Below, piece by piece: positions 1 through 8,865 of a DNA stretch of 9,416 nt; the first letter of the stretch is position 1; each line of letters begins with the position of its first letter. The notes under the pieces were generated by a model. That model had not been told where the DNA came from and ran no database searches. It saw only the letters and a program-made list of their open reading frames with translations. Source of the stretch: DATLWR01 sp035576205 (lineage in GTDB: Bacteria; Pseudomonadota; Zetaproteobacteria; Mariprofundales; Mariprofundaceae); contig DATLWR010000047.1 in NCBI GenBank assembly GCA_035576205.1, positions 1 through 9,416 of the forward strand, given 5' to 3'. The translations under genes and the position numbers were made by a program.

Positions 1-24
1 GACCCCTGGCGGGCAACCGCCGCC

Positions 25-1302
25 TCAGGCGGCTGCCACCCTGCGCATGGCGGCGGTCACACTGGCGAGCTCTTCCGCAGAGATGACGAACGGCGGCATC
101 GTATAGAGCAGTCTGCCGAACGGCCGCAGCCAGACACCGTCAGCGATCAGCATCTCCTGCACCTTCGGCACATCGAGCGGCTCACGCATCTCGATCACCC
201 CGATCGCCCCCTTCACCCGTACATCGGCCACACCATCGAACTCCCGGCACGGCAACAACTCGCGCCCGAGCTGCCCCCCGATAGCCGCCACCCGCTGCTG
301 CCATGGCGAGGCGAGCAGCAGCTCGATACTGGCCAGCGCCACCGCACAGGCGAGCGGATTGGCCATGAAAGTCGGCCCGTGCATCAGCACACCACGGCCG
401 TCGGCATGGATGCCTTCGCAGACACGTGCCGTGGTGAGCACCGCGGCCAGTGTCATGTAGCCACCGGTCAGTGCCTTGCCGACGCACATGATGTCCGGTT
501 CGATACCGGCCTGCTCGACGGCGAACATCGTGCCGGTGCGTCCGAAGCCGGTGGCGATTTCATCACAGATCAGCAGCACATCGAACAGGTCGCAAAGCCG
601 GCGCACCTCGCGCAGGAACTCCGGGGCGTAGAAGCGCATGCCGCCGGCACCCTGCACGATCGGCTCGAGGATGACGGCGGCAATCTCTTCGTGATGCCGC
701 TCCAGCAGCTCCACGAAGGAGCTGATCTGCGAGGCGTCCCAGCTGGCATCATCCGCCGCCGTCGGTGCCTCGGCGAAGAAGTGCTGCGGCAGCATGCCGG
801 CGAACATGTGGTGCATGCCGGCGACCGGATCGCAGACGCTCATGGCGCCGAAGGTGTCGCCGTGGTAACCGTTGCGGATCGTCAGGAGCTTCCGCTTGCC
901 TGTTTCTCCCTGCGCCTGCCAGAACTGCAGCGCCATCTTGATCGCCACTTCCACCGACACAGAGCCGGAATCGGCGAAGAAGACGTGCTGCATGGAGGGC
1001 GGTGCGATCGAAAGCAGTTTTTCGGCGAGCCTCGCCGCCGGCTCGTGGGTCAGGCCGCCGAACATGACATGCGCCATGTCGTGCAGCTGCTTCTCCACCG
1101 CAGCATTCAGTTCCGGCACGTTGTAGCCATGGATGGCGCACCACCACGATGCCATGCCGTCGATCACCCGCCGGCCGTCGGTAAACTCCAGCCATACGCC
1201 CTCGGCCCGTCTGACCGGATAGACCGGCGCCGGATCGAGCATCGAAGCGTAAGGATGCCAGACGTGCCGGCGTTCGAAATCCAGCCAGTGGGGCATGCTC
1301 AT
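25..1302 (-). CDS. bioA: Adenosylmethionine-8-amino-7-oxononanoate aminotransferase (biotin synthesis)
   Basis: This PLP enzyme of fold type I makes 7,8-diaminopelargonic acid from 7-keto-8-aminopelargonate, using S-adenosylmethionine as amino donor, in cytoplasmic biotin synthesis. The 425-residue product is close to the usual BioA length (about 430). Visible family signatures are WHPY at 15-18, SWWCAIHGY at 52-60 (the paired Trp of the substrate pocket), a phosphate-binding SGS at 112-114, CDEIATGFGRTG at 246-257 with Asp247 for the PLP ring nitrogen, the Schiff-base lysine in VGKALTGG (Lys276), HGPTFMANP at 308-316 and WLRPF at 391-395 with the carboxylate-binding Arg393. These features separate BioA from generic class III aminotransferases. 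The ATG overlaps the holA stop codon by 4 bases (ATGA), and GGAAGG stands 8 bases upstream, so translation is probably coupled to holA. A second ATG two codons in is a minor alternative. It is the last gene of the leuS-lptE-holA-bioA run visible here. No other biotin gene and no BirA-like operator is seen. Confidence 0.96.
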   Translation of the reverse strand: MSMPHWLDFERRHVWHPYASMLDPAPVYPVRRAEGVWLEFTDGRRVIDGMASWWCAIHGYNVPELNAAVEKQLHDMAHVMFGGLTHEPAARLAEKLLSIAPPSMQHVFFADSGSVSVEVAIKMALQFWQAQGETGKRKLLTIRNGYHGDTFGAMSVCDPVAGMHHMFAGMLPQHFFAEAPTAADDASWDASQISSFVELLERHHEEIAAVILEPIVQGAGGMRFYAPEFLREVRRLCDLFDVLLICDEIATGFGRTGTMFAVEQAGIEPDIMCVGKALTGGYMTLAAVLTTARVCEGIHADGRGVLMHGPTFMANPLACAVALASIELLLASPWQQRVAAIGGQLGRELLPCREFDGVADVRVKGAIGVIEMREPLDVPKVQEMLIADGVWLRPFGRLLYTMPPFVISAEELASVTAAMRRVAAA

Positions 1303-2288
1303 GCCGCCAGCCTTCCCGCCTGCACCAGGTCGAGAGTGAGCCGTTCGATGACCACGGCATTTGTTTCCACCGAAGCTCCCTTGATCAGCTTCTCCGCCTC
1401 AACGATACGGCCGACCGCAAGCCCCAGCTCGGCGCCGCGCCATTGCCGCGCCTCCTCGGCGACCAGCTTGCGGGCGTCGCCGAAGACACGCGCCGATTGC
1501 AACGGATTGCGATCGCGCCTGGATTCGAACCAGCGGTAGAGCAGCAGTTGCTGGAAGCGCGTGCCGAGCCAGGAGATCATCTGCACCTCGGCCACCTGCT
1601 GTTCGGCCAGCAGTCGCCGGGCAAGATGAATAGCACGCGCGTCGCGCATGGCCACGGCATGGCACCACGCCTCGAGCTCCTCGGGACTGCGTTCGCCGAG
1701 CAGAGCAGCTACCACCGGCCATGCCAGAGGCTCGCCGCGGCCGCCGTCATACAGTTTCAGCCGTTCGATCAGCTGGCGGGCGGCCAGCCGCATGCCGCAA
1801 AGCCGCTCACCGATCCGCTCCAGACTCTCCGGCTCCAGCTGCAATCCAGCCGCCCTGGCCTCGCCGGCCAGCCAGCGGCCGAATTGAGCCTCGTCGGGCA
1901 GGTGGAACTCGCACTGGGCGATCGCCTGTTCGGCCTGTAGCGATTTGTGGATGGCCTTTTTCCAGTCGATGGCAGGGGCACACAGGATCAGCCGGTCGCC
2001 CTCGCGCACCCGGGAAGCCAGCCGCAGCAGATGTTCGGACTGTTTGGGTGTTGCTGCCTCGACATTGCGGACCAGGGCGTAACAGGCTGCCGGGCCGAAC
2101 AATCCCTGGTTGCTGCTTTCGGTCTCGACGCGAGCCAGCTCCGAAACATCGACCCGCAGACGGGTAGCCCCCACCTCACCGGCCGCCAGCAGCGCCTCGG
2201 CCGCCTCGACGATGGCATCCTGATCCTCGCCATAGAGGTAGTAGCAACGATGGGCCGGCGGCAGCAGGCGTTCGGGAGAGAGCTTCAT
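1299..2288 (-). CDS. holA: DNA polymerase III delta subunit (clamp loader)
   Basis: HolA is the delta 'wrench' of the clamp loader: it binds and opens the beta sliding clamp so that it can be loaded on primed DNA. The 329-residue product is near the family size (E. coli about 343). The N-terminus KLSPERLLPPAHRCYYLYGEDQD is typical: a YLYGEDQD segment (17-24) replaces a true Walker A motif, as expected for the non-ATPase delta. A beta-clamp-contacting segment around SNQGLFGP (about 59-66) and the all-alpha C-terminal domain (from about 205, with MISWLGTRFQQLL) also fit. ATG is the start; a GGAG sits rather far upstream, so initiation may rely on coupling from lptE, which ends 22 bases before. 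Its TGA overlaps the bioA ATG. The identification rests on these family features and on the conserved leuS-lptE-holA order. Confidence 0.95.
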   Translation of the reverse strand: MKLSPERLLPPAHRCYYLYGEDQDAIVEAAEALLAAGEVGATRLRVDVSELARVETESSNQGLFGPAACYALVRNVEAATPKQSEHLLRLASRVREGDRLILCAPAIDWKKAIHKSLQAEQAIAQCEFHLPDEAQFGRWLAGEARAAGLQLEPESLERIGERLCGMRLAARQLIERLKLYDGGRGEPLAWPVVAALLGERSPEELEAWCHAVAMRDARAIHLARRLLAEQQVAEVQMISWLGTRFQQLLLYRWFESRRDRNPLQSARVFGDARKLVAEEARQWRGAELGLAVGRIVEAEKLIKGASVETNAVVIERLTLDLVQAGRLAA

Positions 2289-2310
2289 CGACAGGCAGCC
2301 GCTCCGCGCA

Positions 2311-2807
2311 TCAGAAGCCGGACTGCAACCGGCTCCATGCCTGGCGCACCCACTCCTTGCGCAGATCCTCGGCCAGGCGCTGGCGGGACGCCTCGATGCT
2401 GGCGGGACCCGCCGTCACATAGACATCGTCCTGTACCGTGATGTTGCCGCTCTGCCAGATCGCCTTGCCGTCACGCTCCAGCGTCAGCGAACCGGTCACT
2501 GCCATGTGGTACTGGGTCGCCACACCGCTGCGATCGTAGGACGACGGCGTAAAGCTTTCCGGCTGGTGGCTGACCCGCAGCGTCGCGTCGGACTTCTCGG
2601 TATCCAGATCATATCCGGCCCTTTGCAGACGATCGCGCAGCTGCGGCAAATAAGGGCGTGAGGCATCCGAAGCGATCAGGGTGATGGCATGCACGTCGGC
2701 GGGAATCGCGCCCGCCCCCTCGCCATGGCCGACCAGATGATAGCCACAGGCCGGCAGCAGGCCCGTCGCGAAAGCGACCAGCAGCACTGCAGCCCTCGAC
2801 AGGCGCT

Positions 2808-2811
<4 letters not shown>
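2311..2811 (-). CDS. lptE: LPS-assembly lipoprotein LptE
   Basis: LptE is the outer-membrane lipoprotein that plugs the LptD barrel and helps place lipopolysaccharide in the outer leaflet. The 166-residue product begins with a lipoprotein signal: basic KRLSR, a hydrophobic stretch at 8-19, and the lipobox LPAC, which puts the lipidated cysteine at Cys22, followed by GYHL, the usual start of mature LptE. The rest is short and beta-rich, with a C-terminal helix (SRQRLAEDLRKEWVRQAW), as in the family; it is somewhat shorter than E. coli LptE (193). The start is GTG in a 4-base GTGA overlap with the leuS stop codon, so translation is likely coupled to leuS. Position between leuS and holA is the classical one for lptE (old name rlpB) and strongly supports the call, since LptE sequence itself is poorly conserved. 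Confidence 0.93.
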
Positions 2812-5273
<2,462 letters not shown>

Positions 5274-5278
5274 CGCAA

Positions 5279-5285
5279 CTCTCCC
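5279..5285 (-). promoter_or_regulatory. Ribosome binding site deciding the leuS GTG start
   Basis: On the minus strand GGGAGAG is followed by 5 bases (TTGCG) and then GTG. This places initiation at 5273 rather than at the upstream in-frame start at 5435, which would add 54 unrelated residues. Confidence 0.7.
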
Positions 5286-5347
5286 GGCCAAACAGATATC
5301 GGCGCAATGATGAGGGCCCGGCCGGGCAAAGAAAAGCCTTGATCCCT

Positions 5348-5356
5348 GGGGGAGGA
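5348..5356 (+). promoter_or_regulatory. Strong Shine-Dalgarno sequence for the kinase TTG start
   Basis: GGGGGAGGA is a near-ideal match to the 16S rRNA tail and lies 5 bases before the TTG at 5362. No ATG or GTG in the same frame is comparably placed, so it decides the start. A second TTG at 5358 is too close to the site and in another frame. Confidence 0.8.
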
Positions 5357-5361
5357 ATTGC

Positions 5362-7917
5362 TTGCATGAACTGATCAGATCGCCAGGCCGGAGCATCGAT
5401 TTGCAAGAGCAGACGCTACAATCCGCCGACAGCATCGAAACGCTGATCCGTTCCGAACAGGTCCGCCACGCCTACAGCTATCTGCCGACCGCCATGATCG
5501 TCGCACTGATCAACATCGCCGTACTGGCGACCGTCCAGTGGAATGTCATCAGCCACAACATTATCGTCGGCTGGGCGACGGCCTCGGTTCTCATCAACCT
5601 CAGACGCCTTATGCTGGGTTTCCGCTTCCGACAAGTCGCGCCAGTCGATGCCGATATACCGCTCTGGGAGAGACGCTTTGATCGCTGGGTCATCCCCGGC
5701 TTCCTAATCTGGGTGGGGGCCGCGCTGGCACTCTTCCCATCCGGCGACCTGCCGCACCAGGTGTTTCTGGCTTTTATCATCGCCGGCATTTCCAGCGGCG
5801 CGGTATTGTCGCTGTCCGGGCGTCCGGCCCAGCTGCTGATATTCCTGATCCTGACGCTGCTGTCGCTCAGCCTGCACTTCGCCCTCGAGCCGAACACCAT
5901 GAGCCGTACGATGGCCGCCATGTGTCTGTTGTTCCTGGCCAGCTGCAGCTTCTTGTCACTGCGTATCTCCGGCGGCGCAGCGGAAAATATCCGGTTGCGT
6001 ATTGAGGCCGGCCAGCGCGAAGCGAACTTCCGGGAAACCGAGGCACGCTGCCACTACCTCTTTAATGACGCCAGCGACGGCATCTTCATCCTCGACCCGC
6101 AGGGCAACATCCTCGACGTCAACCGCACCGGCCACGAACGGCTCGGCTACAGCCGGGAGGAATTGCTGAACATGCATGTGACCCGGCTGGATGCCACCGC
6201 GTTTGCCGGCAGGGCCAAGGAACGCGAGCGCATGCTGCTCAATAACGGGCATGACATTTTCGAAACCGAGCACCGGCGCAAGGACGGCACGATGATGCCC
6301 GTCGAGATCAATTCCCGCGTCATCGAGCATCGCGGGAACAAGGTCTTTTTCAGTATTGTCCGCGATGTCAGCGAACGCAAAAAGACCGAAGCACAGCTGC
6401 AGATATTGTCAGCCGCCATCGAGCAGGCCGGCGAATCGATCATCATCACCAACCCGCAGGGCATCATCGAATATGTCAACCCGGCATTCACAACAATCAC
6501 CGGCTTCAACCGGCAGGAAGTGCATGGCAAGACACCGGCCATCCTGAAAAGCGACAAGCAAAACGATACATTTTACCAGGACATGTGGAATGCGATCACT
6601 GCCGGCAGGGTCTGGCAGCGCGCCATGGTCGACAAACGCAAGGACGGCAGCCTTTTCCCCACCATGCTCTCGATCGCACCGATCACGGATAGTACAGGGC
6701 AGATCACTCACTTTGTCGGCATTCAGCAGGACATGAGCGAATTCACGGCACTGGAAGAGCGGCTCAGACAGGCCCAGAAGATGGAAGCCATCGGTACGCT
6801 GGTCGGCGGCATCGCACATGACTTCAACAACATGCTGGCCGGTATCACCAGTAACCTCTTCATGATCCAGCGCCAGATCGAGGCATCGCCCGAGATCATG
6901 CAACGCCTGGATGCCATCCGAAACGTCGCTTTCCGTGCCGCCGGCATGATTCAACAACTGCTGACCTTTTCCCGCCAGAGCACTATCGATATACGACCGT
7001 TCGAGCTCTCCTCCTTCATCCGCGAGATCTCGCGGCTTAACGAGGCCTCGATTCCAGAAAACATCCATTTCCACAGCCATATCAGCGATCGGGAACTTGT
7101 CGTGCGCGGCGACAGCACGCAGTTGCAGCAGGTCCTGATCAACCTGTTCAACAATGCCCGCGATGCCGTGGCCGGCAAAGCCTCGCCCGAAATCATCTTC
7201 GAATTGAGCGAGTTCGTCGCCGACAACGCCTTCCGCTCCCGTCACCCCGACTCGCGGGCCGAGCGCTATGCCATGCTACGTGTGAGCGACAACGGTATCG
7301 GCATGGACCAGCAGACATTGGCCAATATTTTCGACCCGTTCTTCACCACCAAGGAAGTCGGCAAGGGTACCGGCCTAGGTCTGGCCATGGTCTACGGTGC
7401 CGTCGCGGCCCATGAGGGCGTCATCGAGGTCGACAGCACACCGGGGATCGGCACGACGTTCGACATCTACCTGCCGCTATTCTCCGGGCATGCGCCGGAG
7501 ATGCCGACTGCCGAACAACCGCAGCTAATGCCGGGCAAGGGGGAAACCCTATTACTGGCGGAGGATGAAGAGGTGATCCGCCTGTCGATGAGCGAGCTGC
7601 TGAACAGCCTGGGTTACAACGTGCTGACCGCCCGTGACGGCGTGGAAGCCATCGAGACCTTCGGTAGCCATCCTGAAATCCGGCTTGTCGTCAGCGATGT
7701 CGTGATGCCACGACTGAACGGCCTGGAGGCATTCAGGCAGATGCAACAGCTATCGCCGACGCTGAAGGCCATCTTCGTCACCGGCTACAACCAGAATGAA
7801 TTACTCGATGGTGCGCTGCTGCATGACAGCTGGACCGTGCTGTCCAAACCCTATTCGATCGAATCGCTCAGCCAGACCATCCGTGAAATCCTGGACAGCG
7901 AAAAAGACCCCGGCTAG
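5362..7917 (+). CDS. Membrane-bound hybrid sensor histidine kinase (PAS-PAS-HisKA-HATPase-REC)
   Basis: The 851-residue product is a hybrid two-component kinase. The N-terminal 200 residues carry about six hydrophobic segments (near 43-60, 65-82, 111-126, 132-150, 157-173, 182-200) with no long periplasmic loop, so any sensing there is in or at the membrane; similar multi-pass modules precede kinases and GGDEF proteins. PAS 1 spans about 225-340 and PAS 2 about 346-465, the latter with the NifL-like features SDKQNDTFYQDMW and RKDGSLFP and ending in GIQQDMSE. HisKA has the phospho-acceptor His486 in GGIAHDFNN. HATPase shows the N box (LFNNARDAV, 595-603), DNGIGM (643-648), FDPFFTTK (657-664) and GKGTGLGLAM (667-676). 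The C-terminal receiver (about 728-846) has acidic Glu734/Asp735, phospho-Asp779, Thr807 and Lys829. All catalytic residues are present, so kinase and receiver should work. No histidine-phosphotransfer domain or separate regulator is adjacent, making it an orphan; ligand and output are unknown. No PAS cofactor can be assigned from sequence alone. It starts at TTG and converges on rpoH. Confidence 0.95.
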   Translation: MHELIRSPGRSIDLQEQTLQSADSIETLIRSEQVRHAYSYLPTAMIVALINIAVLATVQWNVISHNIIVGWATASVLINLRRLMLGFRFRQVAPVDADIPLWERRFDRWVIPGFLIWVGAALALFPSGDLPHQVFLAFIIAGISSGAVLSLSGRPAQLLIFLILTLLSLSLHFALEPNTMSRTMAAMCLLFLASCSFLSLRISGGAAENIRLRIEAGQREANFRETEARCHYLFNDASDGIFILDPQGNILDVNRTGHERLGYSREELLNMHVTRLDATAFAGRAKERERMLLNNGHDIFETEHRRKDGTMMPVEINSRVIEHRGNKVFFSIVRDVSERKKTEAQLQILSAAIEQAGESIIITNPQGIIEYVNPAFTTITGFNRQEVHGKTPAILKSDKQNDTFYQDMWNAITAGRVWQRAMVDKRKDGSLFPTMLSIAPITDSTGQITHFVGIQQDMSEFTALEERLRQAQKMEAIGTLVGGIAHDFNNMLAGITSNLFMIQRQIEASPEIMQRLDAIRNVAFRAAGMIQQLLTFSRQSTIDIRPFELSSFIREISRLNEASIPENIHFHSHISDRELVVRGDSTQLQQVLINLFNNARDAVAGKASPEIIFELSEFVADNAFRSRHPDSRAERYAMLRVSDNGIGMDQQTLANIFDPFFTTKEVGKGTGLGLAMVYGAVAAHEGVIEVDSTPGIGTTFDIYLPLFSGHAPEMPTAEQPQLMPGKGETLLLAEDEEVIRLSMSELLNSLGYNVLTARDGVEAIETFGSHPEIRLVVSDVVMPRLNGLEAFRQMQQLSPTLKAIFVTGYNQNELLDGALLHDSWTVLSKPYSIESLSQTIREILDSEKDPG

Positions 7918-7933
7918 CCGAAGCCGAAAACCA

Positions 7934-7955
7934 TCCCCGCGGCAAGCAACGGGGA
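7934..7955 (-). terminator. Possible weak intrinsic terminator of rpoH
   Basis: In the 47-base convergent gap a 6-base stem, TCCCCG pairing with CGGGGA, encloses a 10-base loop. Read on the minus strand it begins 9 bases after the rpoH stop and is followed, 3 bases on, by TTTT, as in a weak rho-independent terminator. On the plus strand no T-run follows, so it would not end the kinase transcript well. The long loop and short T-run keep confidence low. Confidence 0.35.
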
Positions 7956-7964
7956 AAGCCGGAA

Positions 7965-8783
7965 TCAGTCCAGAACGACGGCCTTGATCTTCTCCAGAGC
8001 CCGCTTCTCGAGCTGTCGCACCCGCTCGATGGAGACGTCCAGTTCGTCGGCCAGCTCCTTGAGAGTGGCCGGCGTTTCGGCAAGATGGCGCCGCTCGATG
8101 ACCAGACGGTCGCGTTCGGACAATTGTCCCAATGCCGCACGCAACATCTGCAGGCGTTTCTGTTCCCAGTCGTTGGCCAGCACGACCTCTTCGGGCGAGG
8201 CATCAGGCGCCGGCAGCGCCTCCAGCACGGAATAACCGTCACGGTCTGCATCCAGCGAAAGGTCGCGCTGCAAAAAGGCCGTCGCAGCTTCCTGATACTC
8301 GGCGGCAGACATGCCGAATTCGGCACCCACCTCATCCGCCTTGTGCCCTTCAAGGGCGGCAATGGCATGCCGGGCTTTCTGCAGACCTGCGAAAATGCGC
8401 CGCTGCACCTTGCTGGTGCCAAGCTTGACGATACTCCAGGAATTGAGAATGAAATCGTGGATCGCCGCCCGGATCCACCAGGAAGCGTAAGTCATCAGTC
8501 GGAAACCGCGCTCCGGATCGAAGCGCTTGACGGCATGCATCAGGCCGAGGGTTCCTTCCTGGATCAGGTCCATCTCCGGCAGACCGAAATGACGGTATTC
8601 GCGGGCGATGGCGGCAACGCCGTACAGATGGCCGACCACCAGCTGCCTGGCAGCCTCGCGATCCTTGTGATCCCGCCAGCGCACCGCCAGATCGAACTCT
8701 TCCTCCCGGCTCAATCGCGGCAGGCGCGCCACATCACGATAGAACAGGGACAGACTCGACATATCCACTGCAGGAACGTACAA
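7965..8783 (-). CDS. rpoH: Heat-shock sigma factor RpoH (sigma-32)
   Basis: RpoH directs core RNA polymerase to heat-shock promoters (chaperones, proteases). From the TTG start at 8783 the product has 272 residues (E. coli 284). Region 2 is clear: DLIQEGTLGLMHAVKRFDP (72-90) contacts core, and SWWIRAAIHDFIL (101-113) is region 2.3/2.4. The RpoH-specific box follows as QRRIF (127-131, QRKLF in E. coli), which separates it from the RpoD, RpoS and FliA types. The C-terminal region 4.2 helix-turn-helix is TLKELADELDVSIERVRQLEK (240 on). I chose TTG because GGAGGTGA stands at ideal distance before it; a GTG at 8816 would add 11 residues but lies inside a CIRCE operator, and an ATG at 8762 has no good ribosome site. 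Region 2.1 reads HLYGVAAIAREY where HLRFVVHIARNY is found in E. coli, an unusual loss of the conserved Arg. The gene follows ftsX, as in many proteobacteria, but has its own promoter and likely HrcA control. Confidence 0.93.
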   Translation of the reverse strand: MYVPAVDMSSLSLFYRDVARLPRLSREEEFDLAVRWRDHKDREAARQLVVGHLYGVAAIAREYRHFGLPEMDLIQEGTLGLMHAVKRFDPERGFRLMTYASWWIRAAIHDFILNSWSIVKLGTSKVQRRIFAGLQKARHAIAALEGHKADEVGAEFGMSAAEYQEAATAFLQRDLSLDADRDGYSVLEALPAPDASPEEVVLANDWEQKRLQMLRAALGQLSERDRLVIERRHLAETPATLKELADELDVSIERVRQLEKRALEKIKAVVLD

Positions 8784-8788
8784 GATGC

Positions 8789-8796
8789 TCACCTCC
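8789..8796 (-). promoter_or_regulatory. Shine-Dalgarno sequence deciding the rpoH TTG start
   Basis: GGAGGTGA on the minus strand is an eight-base match to the anti-Shine-Dalgarno sequence. Eight bases lie between GGAGG and the TTG at 8783. It is too close to the GTG at 8792 and too far from the ATG at 8762, so TTG is the best-supported start. Confidence 0.75.
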
Positions 8797-8809
8797 GGCC
8801 ATTCATAAT

Positions 8810-8836
8810 CTGGCACTCGAAAACAACGAGTGCTAA
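8810..8836 (-). promoter_or_regulatory. CIRCE operator (HrcA binding site) upstream of rpoH
   Basis: The CIRCE consensus is TTAGCACTC, nine bases, GAGTGCTAA. Here the minus strand reads TTAGCACTC (9 of 9), GTTGTTTTC (exactly nine bases), GAGTGCCAG (7 of 9), so 16 of 18 arm positions match, including the whole GCACTC/GAGTGC core. CIRCE is bound by the repressor HrcA, which is released on heat shock as GroEL becomes occupied by misfolded proteins. The site overlaps the predicted transcription start of the promoter just upstream, a usual place for CIRCE, and lies 26 bases before the TTG start. HrcA control of rpoH is inferred; no hrcA gene is in the window. Confidence 0.9.
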
Positions 8837-8837
8837 A

Positions 8838-8865
8838 AAGATAGCCGCGGCGGGGGTGCTGTCAA
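8838..8865 (-). promoter_or_regulatory. Sigma-70-type promoter of rpoH
   Basis: On the minus strand a perfect -35 box TTGACA (8865 to 8860) is followed by a 16-base spacer and TATCTT (8843 to 8838), a 4 of 6 match to the -10 consensus. The predicted start, near 8831, falls in the left arm of CIRCE. The -35 box contains the TGA stop codon of ftsX, so promoter and gene end are fused. It does not look like a sigma-32 promoter. Confidence 0.65.

Larger units (their letters stand above)
5274..5361. promoter_or_regulatory. Divergent intergenic region between leuS and the hybrid kinase
   Basis: These 88 bases must hold the leuS-operon promoter, unless it lies inside the kinase gene, and probably the kinase promoter. 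I find no convincing -35/-10 pair in either direction. The most regular element is a perfect 12-base palindrome, GCCCGGCCGGGC, at 5316-5327; its left part CCCGGCC also recurs at 5283-5289, 34 bases away. In GC-rich DNA such a palindrome may be chance, so an operator role is only a possibility. Confidence 0.4.

Noticed and set aside
8..21. GGCGG/CCGCC hairpin with a four-base loop just after bioA, as a terminator
   Set aside because: The stem is only 5 bases and no T-run follows before the window ends, so it cannot be called.
379..1539. A 386-codon open frame on the plus strand opposite bioA and the end of holA
   Set aside because: It crosses two solid genes in antisense and has the composition of a shadow frame; no ribosome site or family motif supports it.
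5347..5362. A sigma-54-like promoter (GG, ten bases, GC) just before the kinase start
   Set aside because: The -24 part lacks the CAC of the consensus, and the site coincides with the Shine-Dalgarno sequence and start codon, which explain it better.
5274..5435. An N-terminal extension of leuS to 5435
   Set aside because: The 54 added residues are not LeuRS-like, overlap the start of the divergent kinase gene, and a good ribosome site precedes the GTG at 5273.
6409..7245. A 278-codon open frame on the minus strand inside the kinase gene
   Set aside because: It is antisense to the PAS 2, HisKA and HATPase coding region, whose motifs are intact; no independent support.
7911..7920. Ten-base palindrome CGGCTAGCCG over the kinase stop codon
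   Set aside because: Short, no loop and no T-run; most likely chance in GC-rich sequence.
8810..8836. The GCACTCG/CGAGTGC hairpin read as a transcription terminator of ftsX or a plain RNA thermometer
   Set aside because: No T-run follows on the minus strand, and the exact CIRCE spacing and consensus explain it better. It does not visibly pair with the rpoH ribosome site.
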